22,234 nucleotides of DNA from positions 1 through 22,234 of IMG/VR virus record IMGVR_UViG_3300004369_000168; one strand, given 5' to 3'. This DNA is from a virus. Below the pieces are notes generated by a model. That model searched no databases. It was not told the origin of the DNA and saw only the letters and a program-made list of their open reading frames with translations. This document shows positions 1 through 8,158 of this stretch, one piece after another. Both the position numbers and the translations under genes were made by a program. Within the stretch, counting starts at the first letter, position 1. The number at the start of each line of letters is the position of its first letter.

Positions 1-2120
1 ACAAAAGAATTCAGGAGTTTTTTGTTCGTGGACTTGCTCGCAAGCATCTTCTTAAATGCTCGGGTGATCTCTGCTTTCTTGGCACCAGACTCAACTTCAA
101 ATTCAGTGTCAACAGACAGAGAATTATTCGAGAGTGCATAAAGAGCCGTGAATGATTTGGGATCAGGAATGATAGCAGACTTCTCTTTCTTCCACTGCTT
201 TTGCACATCAGCATACTTCATGCTGTTGCCATAAACAGAAACAAAGTTAGACAATTGCGATGCGCTACCAATACGGAAACCAAGAATATTTACACCAGAG
301 TTACGATCACGAACTTGTTGAATAAAATTGTTAGTGCATACACCGTAGTATTCAGTCTTACTGTATGTAATTCCTGTCTTGCGATCACGGAGAATGCAAC
401 CTTCAGTGCGACGAGGACGAATGTAATACTCATCTTTGTAATCACTGTAAAACTTACGACCGTAAGTGCTCATGCAAGATTCACCATCAGTCAAGATACA
501 CACGTTTACTTTCTGAAGATCATTACGTTTTTTAAATTCAGGAATGATGTAGTTCAGCATGACAACGGCTTCATTGAGAGGAGTACCAGACAGTCCGATA
601 CCAGGAGTAGTATGGTATGAAACATATCGAACACAAGCATATGCTTCACGGAACAAGTTGTAGCACATCCGTTCATAATCTTTGGAGTTAGAACGAGAAG
701 ACACCATGTTCATCAGATGGAACTGATCTTTGTGCAGAAACACTTTGTTTTCCTCACAACCCATGTTCTCAAAATATTCATCATCGTTACGGTTATCAAC
801 TACCTGACCATTTGCACGGCGAACGGGGTAGTAGTCATTGGTGAACGCATAGACTTCAAACGGGATCTGAACTTTCTTACAGAAAGCAGTCATGTTTAGA
901 ACCTGCTTTACTGCTGCAAGAATATCATGTTGCATTGATCCAGACCAGTCAAGGAGGAACAACAAACCATGATTCTTACCATCAGTAACTACAGTCACTT
1001 TCTTAAAGATGTCTTCAGAATACTTATAAGTATGAAGCTTTGAAGTATCAAGAACACCAGTTTTAGATTCTCCAGAACGAGCATAAGCGTCAGCAGACTT
1101 ACGACACTCAAACTCTTTGACAAGATAGTTTACCTCTTTCTGCGATTGCTTTCTGAAATCACGATAAGCATCTTGTACTTCTATGTAGCCAGCAAAGTCT
1201 TCATTTCGCTCAAGAAATCCCTTGGAATAAGAATCAATCCAGTCATGAACTTCAGTCCAGTCAGCGACATAATCAGGAAGATTAACGCTGTCAGGAATCT
1301 CGATGTAAGTGTTGTTACCAGACCAACGATCAGTAAATCCTTTTGCGTTCTCATCAAAAGCACGTTGGGTACGAGACTCCTCTTCATCCATATGCTCACC
1401 ACCTTCAGATGTGCTACCGCTTTGCGGCATGGATTCTGCACCTTCACCACTTTCATTTTCACCTTCGCGGCGTTCTGCTTCCTCAAGCATTTCTTCATGT
1501 GTCATGCTTTCACCAGAAGCACCTTCGGAAGAACTTTGGTTTGCTTGCATCTCTTCAGGAGCAGGTTCCTGAATCTTTTCTTTCTTACTGTGGTTATAAA
1601 TGTCAACAGCAATCTGCAGGGCTTCCTCAAAAGTTTCACACTCATCAATGCGAGGAAGGAACTGACGCTCATCTGATTCAAAAGGAATCATGGCAGAAGC
1701 ACCAATTTTGTAGTGCAGATTGATACGGTCAATCAGGCTGAAGGTGTTGAGATCTTCGTCAGCAATCTCAAAGAAATCTCTATCATGCAGTTCTTTGTAA
1801 CCGCCAGCGAAAGAACGACGCAGACCAGGATACTTGCGCTTCATCAGCTTCTCAATGCGAGCATCCTCAACCACGTTGATAAAGTCCATAGGACAGTCAG
1901 CAACGTTCCTCCAGTCTTCATTAGGGGTGAAGAGTGCGTGACCAACCTCATGACCCACCAGGAGGTCATAGACTATGTTAGATGCTTTATCCCAATTAGG
2001 CAGCGTAAGCACACGGGTGTCTACGTTGAACTGTGCAGTTGAGCAATTGCGGTGCTCAACCACAAGGTTCTCGGTAGCCAGCAGTCGTGCCAGATTACCT
2101 TTGATTGCTTGGTTGGTCAT
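1..2120 (-). CDS. CobT-like protein with HEVGH metallopeptidase motif and VWA domain (3' end outside window)
   Basis: The reading frame stays open from the ATG at 2120 to the window edge, giving about 706 residues with no stop. An HEVGH zinc-protease motif lies at residues 57-61. A very acidic, Ser/Glu/Gly-rich linker spans about 175-250. A von Willebrand A domain follows with a complete-looking metal site: D391-x-S393-x-S395, T513 and D545 (in LTDGES). An acidic linker before a C-terminal VWA domain is the layout of CobT, the cobaltochelatase partner of the AAA+ ATPase CobS; CobS-like ATPases are common in T4-like cyanophages. The HExxH motif is not what I would expect in a chelatase, and related phage proteins are often just called peptidase. 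My inference is a MoxR/VWA-type pair acting on a protein or metal substrate, with the ATPase probably outside the window. The ribosome site is weak (AAGAGA). The gene follows the gp46 terminator and so is probably transcribed separately. Confidence 0.85.
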   Translation of the reverse strand, partial: MTNQAIKGNLARLLATENLVVEHRNCSTAQFNVDTRVLTLPNWDKASNIVYDLLVGHEVGHALFTPNEDWRNVADCPMDFINVVEDARIEKLMKRKYPGLRRSFAGGYKELHDRDFFEIADEDLNTFSLIDRINLHYKIGASAMIPFESDERQFLPRIDECETFEEALQIAVDIYNHSKKEKIQEPAPEEMQANQSSSEGASGESMTHEEMLEEAERREGENESGEGAESMPQSGSTSEGGEHMDEEESRTQRAFDENAKGFTDRWSGNNTYIEIPDSVNLPDYVADWTEVHDWIDSYSKGFLERNEDFAGYIEVQDAYRDFRKQSQKEVNYLVKEFECRKSADAYARSGESKTGVLDTSKLHTYKYSEDIFKKVTVVTDGKNHGLLFLLDWSGSMQHDILAAVKQVLNMTAFCKKVQIPFEVYAFTNDYYPVRRANGQVVDNRNDDEYFENMGCEENKVFLHKDQFHLMNMVSSRSNSKDYERMCYNLFREAYACVRYVSYHTTPGIGLSGTPLNEAVVMLNYIIPEFKKRNDLQKVNVCILTDGESCMSTYGRKFYSDYKDEYYIRPRRTEGCILRDRKTGITYSKTEYYGVCTNNFIQQVRDRNSGVNILGFRIGSASQLSNFVSVYGNSMKYADVQKQWKKEKSAIIPDPKSFTALYALSNNSLSVDTEFEVESGAKKAEITRAFKKMLASKSTNKKLLNSF

Positions 2121-2155
2121 GGCGTCTCTTGCGTTGATGCATATAGTATATACGC

Positions 2156-2180
2156 AAAAAGGGGAGTCCGAAGACCCCCC
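2156..2180 (-). terminator. Rho-independent terminator after gp46
   Basis: On the minus strand the gp46 stop runs straight into an 8-bp stem (one G-U pair) closed by a TTCG tetraloop, then five T. The very stable C(UUCG)G loop and the T tract make this a textbook intrinsic terminator. It closes the gp55-47-46 operon and separates it from the CobT-like gene. Confidence 0.85.
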
Positions 2181-3910
2181 TATGCCGCTTCTGCAACTGT
2201 CTCTCGGACGACCGAGTAGTTCTTCACTTTCTCACACTGTAGAATTCTATCAAACTTTCCATCAAGATTTTCTTTGTGAGAGATCACAAACACATTAGTG
2301 TCATCATCAAAATTACGAAGGATCCATCCTAGTTCACCAGTACCATTTTGATCCAGAGAACCATCAAAGATTTCATCTAGTATGAGGATGTTAGTATCGA
2401 CGCTATTCTTAAGTTTAGCAACAGCACGCCAAGTAAGCAGAAGAGCGATGTCAATACGAGCTTTCTCTCCCTCGCTGAAGGATTCGTAAGAAAATGTATC
2501 CCTGTATCTTGACTTGATTGTTTCCTCAAAGTTCTCGTCCAATGCGAAGTTAACATAGAAGTCCATATTCTGAAGGTACTGGTTGATGAGTTTATTCATC
2601 ACAGGAAGATATCTCTTGATGATTCTGGTTTTGATTCCATTGTCTTTCAAGAGTTGTGACGCTGCAAGAAGTGTGTCACGTTCTTCTTTAATCTCGGAGA
2701 TCTGCTTCTTCAGTTTCAGGTATTCTTCCTGTAAGTATTTTAACTTCTCTTCCGCTTCCGAAGAATCTGATTTATTATTTCTTAATAATTCAATCTGATC
2801 CATCAGGTCTTTGACTTGCAACTGAATGCGGGTGATGGTAGAGTTTGCTATTGCAATATCAGAATTAACTTTGTTGATGAGTTTAGATGTTTCGATATAT
2901 TTTGATTCTCTTTCTTCCTCAAGTTTAATAGCAATATCCATTTCATCAAAGCCCTTGTTTAGTTCTTTGATGGAGTCCATGATAGTAGTAATTCTAGCAT
3001 CCTTCAATTCTTCCGTAATTGACTGACTACAAGTAGGACATGTAGAGTTGTGCATAAAAAACTCATGTTCTTTTTTATGCGTAGAAAACTTTTGTTGAAT
3101 CTTCCCCTTTAAAGTGTTTAACTTTTTAAGTTTTGTTGGCGTATAAGAGTTGGTTTCTAAATCTTTAGAATATTTTTCGCTTTCTACGTTAAGGTTGTTA
3201 ACAATTTCAATAGTTTTTTCTTCTTCTGCTAACAAAGAAGCAATAGCATTCTGTTTTTCAACAACACTCTCTTCATTTTTCTTACTGATGTGTTCGATGT
3301 ATTGTTGCTGCATCAGAATTTTTTCTTCAGCAAGATTAGATTGATAGTCAATCTGTTTCATCTCATCCGTAGACATCTTCACCTTGTCTTTCAACACGGT
3401 GTTCATTACAGAGAAGATCTGAATGTCAAGAATGTCTTCAATGATATCCCTACGTTGAGCGATAGGAAGACGCATGAAAGGAACAAAGGTACTACTTCCT
3501 AGTACCACAATTTGGGTAAACGATTTGTAATTCATCTTGAGGATATTAGTCTCAAGTTGCTTCTGATAATCGTTGGTTGTGCTGGACTGGTCAAGCATTT
3601 GACCGTTCTGGTAGATCTCAAAGACACCAGGCTTGATACCACGAACAACCTTAAAGTCGTTCTTTGAAATACTAAACTCGATCTCAACCATACAATCCTT
3701 CTGATTGATGCTATTCACCAGCATCGGTTTGTTGATCTTACGAAATGGTTTCCCAAACAAGGAGAAAGTTAGTGCATCTAGAATGGTAGACTTGCCAGCA
3801 CCATTAGCACCAATAATCAAATTTGTTTTTGAAGCTAACAAGTCAATCTCGGTGAATACATTTCCAGTAGATAGGAAATTTTTCCAACGGAGTTTTTTAA
3901 AGACAATCAT
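2180..3910 (-). CDS. 46: gp46, recombination endonuclease subunit (Rad50/SbcC-like)
   Basis: This is the ATPase half of the phage Mre11/Rad50 complex, which processes DNA ends for recombination-dependent replication and helps degrade host DNA. Walker A (GANGAGKST) is at residues 34-42. A long coiled coil is interrupted by a zinc hook, CPTC at 291-294, almost exactly in the middle of 576 residues. The ABC signature (FSEGEKAR, about 478-485) and Walker B with catalytic residues D512-E513 (LILDE) close the C-terminal half. The length is close to T4 gp46 (560). The ATG overlaps the stop of the DUF3110-like gene in ATGA, so translation is probably coupled. A terminator directly follows the stop. 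All key motifs are intact. Confidence 0.96.
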   Translation of the reverse strand: MIVFKKLRWKNFLSTGNVFTEIDLLASKTNLIIGANGAGKSTILDALTFSLFGKPFRKINKPMLVNSINQKDCMVEIEFSISKNDFKVVRGIKPGVFEIYQNGQMLDQSSTTNDYQKQLETNILKMNYKSFTQIVVLGSSTFVPFMRLPIAQRRDIIEDILDIQIFSVMNTVLKDKVKMSTDEMKQIDYQSNLAEEKILMQQQYIEHISKKNEESVVEKQNAIASLLAEEEKTIEIVNNLNVESEKYSKDLETNSYTPTKLKKLNTLKGKIQQKFSTHKKEHEFFMHNSTCPTCSQSITEELKDARITTIMDSIKELNKGFDEMDIAIKLEEERESKYIETSKLINKVNSDIAIANSTITRIQLQVKDLMDQIELLRNNKSDSSEAEEKLKYLQEEYLKLKKQISEIKEERDTLLAASQLLKDNGIKTRIIKRYLPVMNKLINQYLQNMDFYVNFALDENFEETIKSRYRDTFSYESFSEGEKARIDIALLLTWRAVAKLKNSVDTNILILDEIFDGSLDQNGTGELGWILRNFDDDTNVFVISHKENLDGKFDRILQCEKVKNYSVVRETVAEAA

Positions 3911-4185
3911 TCTAGATCAATTGGCGGAATAATAAAATCATCAACGCTTATTATAGCATACCTGTGGTCTCTTTGCTCACAAGCTGCAATAATAAGTTTC
4001 TTTTCTATTTCAACTAACTGCAATTCAGGTGCCTCTTCATCTTCTATGAGTTGAAGAGCATAACGTTCTGCGTCATCTTGACACTCGAAAATGGGGACTA
4101 CTTTATCCCCACTCATACGATCGATGATAGAAAACACACCCTCTGGGTGGTCAACCAGAGTCAATATGTACGCAGCATCCGTCAT
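3907..4185 (-). CDS. DUF3110-like small protein
   Basis: A 92-residue acidic protein without membrane segments. Its central pattern, a Gly-Val-phe-Ser segment, then PIFECQDDAERYALQL, then a Glu/Pro stretch and VEIE, resembles my memory of DUF3110, a small family widespread in cyanobacteria with a conserved E-(D/Q)-D-A-x-R-Y-A core. Its function is not known. It is locked between gp47 and gp46 by ATGA overlaps at both ends, so all three are probably made together. That placement suggests a role with the end-processing nuclease, but this is inference from position only. The family assignment rests on pattern recall, not on a search. Confidence 0.8.
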   Translation of the reverse strand: MTDAAYILTLVDHPEGVFSIIDRMSGDKVVPIFECQDDAERYALQLIEDEEAPELQLVEIEKKLIIAACEQRDHRYAIISVDDFIIPPIDLE

Positions 4186-5225
4186 ACCATCTCACAGCTT
4201 TCAATATATAGGTTCCTCATAAGTTTCTTCAGTGATGTTTTGTCTACGGAAATCTCCACCTCATCGATATATTCGTTCAGAAGTGTGAGAGTATCTTTCA
4301 CTTCAATGTCAACATCATCTGTTTCGTCCTCACTTACAAGATTTTCGACAACTTTGATATCATGTACACCAGCAGCATACAAAGAATCAATCATTGTTTC
4401 AAACCTGTAGTAGTCTCTCTTTTCTTCTACAACTACTTTAACAAAGGTATCTTTGTACTCCGTGTAGTCAAGAACCATGTCTTTTTCTACGTCATTGTAA
4501 TAGACCTTCTTAAAGATCTCGTATGGATTCTTGACTCTAGTCAGTCTATTTGTCTTGGGTTGCCATAGATGAAATCCACGCTCATCCTTGTAATCATTCC
4601 AGAACATCTGGTAAGGATTACCTAGGTATGTGATGTTTCCCTTGCTTGACTTGTGATGGTAATGACCAGAGAAGACTTGTTTGAAGTCTTTGTAGATAGA
4701 AGGATCATGTCCGTGCTCCATCTTAAGCCCAGGTGTTACTTCGAAACCGTCAAGTTCGAGGTGTCCCATGACAATTTGTGCATCTGTTTGTTGGAGATGT
4801 TCCAACGTCGATGCTTCGTTCTCCCTATTGATCCAAGGGACAAAACAAACTCTCGTACCCTCAATAGTAACAGTAGTAACCTCATCGTAGACACGAATAT
4901 TATCATAGTCACCTAGCAATAAGTCAGGAGAGTTGATAGAGTTTGTGTTCTTATAGTACACACAGTGGTTGCCCAAGATTGTATGCACCACAATGCCCAT
5001 CTCATTCAGACGATCAAAGTAGTGAGTACGAACACGATTCCATACATTAAAGTCAATACCTTTACGGTTGTCAAATGTGTCACCCAGGTCGATGATCTCT
5101 TTGATTCCTTTCTTCTCTAGTGTAGGGAAGAACACATCATCATAGAATTTTTGGAAGTAGTTCCAGAATGCCAGACTTCCCTTACGACCGTCTAGATGTT
5201 GATCAGTAATCAGTGCTACAGTCAT
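4182..5225 (-). CDS. 47: gp47, recombination endonuclease subunit (Mre11/SbcD-like)
   Basis: A 347-residue calcineurin-type metallophosphatase, the nuclease partner of gp46. The metal-binding motifs appear in order: D8-x-H10, GDTFDNR (G48-D49), GNH at 85-87, a GHLE motif and SGHYHH in the middle third. The length matches T4 gp47 (339). The C-terminal part is the cap and Rad50-binding region, rich in charged residues. The start ATG overlaps the gp55 stop in ATGA, and its own stop overlaps the DUF3110-like start in the same way. In T4 gp47 acts with gp46 in recombination-driven replication and host DNA breakdown. Confidence 0.95.
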   Translation of the reverse strand: MTVALITDQHLDGRKGSLAFWNYFQKFYDDVFFPTLEKKGIKEIIDLGDTFDNRKGIDFNVWNRVRTHYFDRLNEMGIVVHTILGNHCVYYKNTNSINSPDLLLGDYDNIRVYDEVTTVTIEGTRVCFVPWINRENEASTLEHLQQTDAQIVMGHLELDGFEVTPGLKMEHGHDPSIYKDFKQVFSGHYHHKSSKGNITYLGNPYQMFWNDYKDERGFHLWQPKTNRLTRVKNPYEIFKKVYYNDVEKDMVLDYTEYKDTFVKVVVEEKRDYYRFETMIDSLYAAGVHDIKVVENLVSEDETDDVDIEVKDTLTLLNEYIDEVEISVDKTSLKKLMRNLYIESCEMV

Positions 5226-5713
5226 CGGTTCATTCTTGTCTCAATATTTTCTTTGATGCTACCCATGTCGGCATAAGAAGCATTCATACCAGCCATATCA
5301 CCTTCGTATGTCTCTGTGTACATTACTTCTTGGTGACCAGATCTTTCAAGGATCTTGCTCTTAATTTCTAGTTGACGCTTCTCTTTCTGAATGCGACGGA
5401 GGAAAGCGTAGTAGATGATCTGTGTGAAATAGGCAAAGGGATTAGAAGACTTCTCTGGATTAAAGTTATCAATATACTGGAGGCAGTTCTCAATGCCATC
5501 ACAGATCATGTCCTCACGGAACATGTAGTTGACAAAGTTTGGTTTGTAAGACAGGTGCGTGGCAATCTTCAGGAAACATTCACCAATATAATTTGGTACA
5601 AGCGGTTTCGATTTACCTTTCTTTTTGGCAAGCTCGACCTTACGTTTATATTCCACGATTGCTTCAAGGAACTCTTTGTTATTAACGTAGTATTCAGTCT
5701 TTGTCTTTGCCAT
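5222..5713 (-). CDS. 55: gp55, sigma factor for late transcription
   Basis: A 163-residue sigma70-family late sigma factor, slightly shorter than T4 gp55 (185). The diagnostic block is a region-2-like stretch at residues 91-114, NPFAYFTQIIYYAFLRRIQK followed by EKRQ, the core of the domain that binds RNA polymerase and reads the late -10 box. A basic Lys-rich stretch lies at about 22-37. In T4, gp55 with gp33 and the gp45 clamp directs transcription from TATAAATA boxes; the window has many such boxes ahead of virion genes. A near-consensus sigma70 promoter lies just upstream, so early expression by host polymerase is likely. The Shine-Dalgarno sequence is poor, and the leader would be only about 16 nt. 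Confidence 0.93.
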   Translation of the reverse strand: MAKTKTEYYVNNKEFLEAIVEYKRKVELAKKKGKSKPLVPNYIGECFLKIATHLSYKPNFVNYMFREDMICDGIENCLQYIDNFNPEKSSNPFAYFTQIIYYAFLRRIQKEKRQLEIKSKILERSGHQEVMYTETYEGDMAGMNASYADMGSIKENIETRMNR

Positions 5714-5735
5714 CTAGTTGCTATTTGCTGACAAC

Positions 5736-5764
5736 AGTATAACTCGATTCTGTAATTCTGTCAA
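5736..5764 (-). promoter_or_regulatory. Sigma70-type promoter for the gp55-47-46 operon
   Basis: On the minus strand TTGACA (5764-5759) is followed by a 17-base spacer and TATACT (5741-5736). That is a full -35 match, a 5/6 -10 match and the best spacing. The predicted start is near 5729, about 16 nt before the gp55 ATG. It is among the best sigma70-like promoters in the window and implies use of unmodified host RNA polymerase. Confidence 0.85.
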
Positions 5765-5823
5765 TAGCTTGACAAGAGACCTAAAACCTAATAGAATAAC
5801 TCTGTAAGGGTTCAAGAGACATA

Positions 5824-6219
5824 TTAGCTTTTATTAAATAGAGCTTCTAATTTCTTTTTAGTTTCTTCTACAGAACCAAGGTATCCCATCTCTCTAGAGA
5901 TCTCATTTGTTTTTGATTCTGGTTCATCCAAGTCAATATTTTTTACATTCATTATGTAATACAACCTGACTCTCTCATCTAGTTCAGAGATGGTTAGTAC
6001 CTTATCCATTTGAATAATAAACATATCATCATAAGAAGAACAAATCCATTCCTTTAATGAGAATCCATCAATTTGTTTTCCACCTTTTTTTGTTGAAACT
6101 CTATTAACTAGTAAAGGATTCTCCATTAATAAAGAATCCTCATCTGTCATGTAACAAACTTTAGAGATTAGTTCCTCTCCTGAAGATAGTTTTATCGTTG
6201 CATAAAATTCGTCTTCCAT
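5824..6219 (-). CDS. LSm-like conserved phage protein
   Basis: A 131-residue protein with no membrane segment. The N-terminal 40 residues (ATIKLSSGEELISKV, then an acidic turn and a MENPLLV strand) follow the pattern of Sm/LSm-like small beta barrels found in many phages: strand, S-G-E-E turn, strand, NP strand. A second beta-rich part ends with VRLYYIMNV, and the last 35 residues are charged and probably helical. It lies two bases after UvsW, so it is part of the UvsW transcript, and a new promoter begins after it. Its function is unknown; RNA binding would be a guess from the fold. The region is visibly A/T-rich compared with gp23. Confidence 0.75.
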   Translation of the reverse strand: MEDEFYATIKLSSGEELISKVCYMTDEDSLLMENPLLVNRVSTKKGGKQIDGFSLKEWICSSYDDMFIIQMDKVLTISELDERVRLYYIMNVKNIDLDEPESKTNEISREMGYLGSVEETKKKLEALFNKS

Positions 6220-6221
6220 TA

Positions 6222-7682
6222 TTACCTTAAATCTACTTTTACTGTTTCATACTTAAAGTTTTCTTCCTGGTAGATTGCAATCCTTTCGTAAAGGTGTTTA
6301 AGTGTGTAGTTCTCCCGACGACCAGAAATGTCGTCTGCAATATCATAGAGAGTAGCCATTTCCTTTCCTTCTCCCTTCCTCAAAACACGACCTATACTCT
6401 GTAGGTTACGTACTCTTGATTTTGAAGGTGATGCGAAGATGATGTTGTGGAGTCTCCTGATATTAATACCAGTGCTGAATGTTCCATAAGAAGCAATGAT
6501 CACTGCATTGTCTTCCTTTTCTGTAATTAGTCTGACAGCTTCACGATCTTCAATGTCAGTGCCGCCGTGTACGAAAAATACTTTTCTTTCATTACCAACA
6601 CTGTTATTTATGAGTTCAAAAAGTGGTTCGCCGTGCTTCTCCACATAGTTGAATAGCACCAGTGTATTACCACTGATGTCACTAACAAGATTTTTAATTA
6701 AGTTATTTCTTTTTTGGTGAGTAACAATGTATTCCATTTCAGAATGGAAGTCTGCAAAGTGTTGATACTCATGCTTACACACCAGGACTTTGATCCTGAA
6801 GTTTGACAAGTAACCTTTCTTGATAAGATCATCAGTCTTTGTGACTTTCTCACAAGCACCAAATAATCCTTCCAGCACCCACTTGTGAGTCTTGCTGCCA
6901 TCAAGGGTGCCAGTGAATCCGAAACGATACTTGGCGTTATGAAGCTTGGTCATGATTCCTGTGAGGGACTTCGACTTAAATAAGTGTGCCTCATCTCCGA
7001 TAACACAATCAATGTCATCAAAGTATCTTTTTGGGAATTTGTAGATGGACTGCCATGTTGAAATGACAACTGGTTTGTCAGTATTCTTATCTTTGCCTGA
7101 ATAAATGGTATGACAGAACTCGTCGGCGGACCATCCATAGTCTTTAAAATCCTTGATCATCTGCTCCACCAGTGAAGTAGTAGGAACTACGAGCAGAATC
7201 TTTTTACCTGTAGCAACGTAGTATCTTACGATACTATAGATCATCAGTGACTTACCAGATCCTGTTGGTGACAGGAACAAACCTCTGTTATTTTTGAGGG
7301 CTTGATAAACTGTATTGTACTGATAGTCTCTTGGTTTATATTTAGAGATCTTATCCATAAAGACCTTGACACCACCAGGAGATACTAACTGGTTTGGTTC
7401 CTCTACGTCACCATACCAGTCATTGCTTTCATACTTAATCTGATACCTGCGTTCCTTACACCACTCCTTGAGGTGTGGCAACAAACCATTGTACAGTTCT
7501 CCTGTAGCAGGAGAGTATAAATGAATCATTCCATCCCAGTATCTAAAGCGCGGTTGTCTCTTTAAGAACTTTGCTTCTGGTAGCTCAAAAGAAAAATAGT
7601 CTGCTAACTCTCTATGTACGTGTGGTTCTGAATTGACTGTTAGATAAACTTCATTCTTCTTCTTGACGACGATGTTAGACAT
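6222..7682 (-). CDS. uvsW: UvsW, RNA-DNA and DNA-DNA helicase
   Basis: A superfamily 2 helicase that in T4 unwinds R-loops, regresses forks and migrates Holliday junctions, helping the switch from origin- to recombination-dependent replication. Counted from the upstream GTG at 7685, motif I (PTGSGKS) is at 140-146, motif II (DEAH) at 231-234, motif III (FTGT) at 257-260 and motif VI (QSIGRVLR) at 429-436. The N-terminal ~110 residues are the small UvsW accessory domain. The length of 486-487 is near T4 (503). Two starts are possible, GTG at 7685 and ATG at 7682; I prefer the ATG, which overlaps the UvsY stop by one base (TGATG). Confidence 0.95.
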   Translation of the reverse strand: MSNIVVKKKNEVYLTVNSEPHVHRELADYFSFELPEAKFLKRQPRFRYWDGMIHLYSPATGELYNGLLPHLKEWCKERRYQIKYESNDWYGDVEEPNQLVSPGGVKVFMDKISKYKPRDYQYNTVYQALKNNRGLFLSPTGSGKSLMIYSIVRYYVATGKKILLVVPTTSLVEQMIKDFKDYGWSADEFCHTIYSGKDKNTDKPVVISTWQSIYKFPKRYFDDIDCVIGDEAHLFKSKSLTGIMTKLHNAKYRFGFTGTLDGSKTHKWVLEGLFGACEKVTKTDDLIKKGYLSNFRIKVLVCKHEYQHFADFHSEMEYIVTHQKRNNLIKNLVSDISGNTLVLFNYVEKHGEPLFELINNSVGNERKVFFVHGGTDIEDREAVRLITEKEDNAVIIASYGTFSTGINIRRLHNIIFASPSKSRVRNLQSIGRVLRKGEGKEMATLYDIADDISGRRENYTLKHLYERIAIYQEENFKYETVKVDLR

Positions 7683-8158
7683 CACGCACTCCCGTTAATA
7701 AATTTTTCCCATTCAATAGCACTCTTGATAGCAAAACCTCTGTTAGAGATCTGGCGCATCACTTGGTCTAGGTAGTACAACATTTGGTCAATGTATTTGA
7801 CCTTGGCTTCTAGGTTGATAATTTCGTCATCTGATTCCAGATAGACTTTCATCTTTTCGGAAGTCTTGATACTTGCCCCAAACGGTTTCTCGGCGTATAC
7901 TCTTGCATCAGCTTCGCCGCCGTAGTATTCTCGTTTGTCTTTTACAAGTCTGCGAACCTCAAACTCTAAAGAAGTTTTAATTTGCGAGAGGTCTGTGTAA
8001 TGGTTTAAGTATTTATTGTGTTGGAAAGGGATCTCTAACGCAAGCTTTGCGAGATCTTCTGTATATTCCTTGTTCTTAAATTGAAAATCAATTTGTGTAT
8101 CTTGTGCCCACTCTTCCTTAATTTTCTGGAAGCGATTATGTAGTTGATCAAATTTCAT
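7682..8158 (-). CDS. uvsY: UvsY, recombination mediator
   Basis: A 158-residue protein (T4 UvsY 137) that loads the UvsX recombinase on ssDNA coated with gp32. The recognisable parts are the KREYYGGEADA stretch (T4 has a similar LDYYSG), the KTSEKMKVYLESDDEI block matching the T4 SEMKTVLSAD region, and the C-terminal SNRGFAIKSAIEWEKF, where T4 has SRGFAIK. Predicted mostly helical, no membrane segment. The start ATG overlaps the stop of the tail gene in ATGA and the stop overlaps the UvsW start, so a structural gene and two recombination genes share one message. Confidence 0.92.
   Translation of the reverse strand: MKFDQLHNRFQKIKEEWAQDTQIDFQFKNKEYTEDLAKLALEIPFQHNKYLNHYTDLSQIKTSLEFEVRRLVKDKREYYGGEADARVYAEKPFGASIKTSEKMKVYLESDDEIINLEAKVKYIDQMLYYLDQVMRQISNRGFAIKSAIEWEKFINGSA

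Noticed and set aside
1146-1676. Plus-strand open frame of 176 codons opposite the CobT-like gene
   Set aside because: It lies antisense to a clear protein with zinc-protease and VWA motifs, and its own product has no recognisable domain and an unnatural Phe/Cys/His-rich composition.
2140-2156. TATACT-like -10 between the gp46 terminator and the CobT-like gene
   Set aside because: The -35 position falls in the terminator stem and has no match; it may be a promoter but I cannot support it.
8006-8016. NATAAATA match inside uvsY (and another near 6605 inside uvsW)
   Set aside because: Both are within coding sequence and not near a gene start; they show the background rate of the short box.
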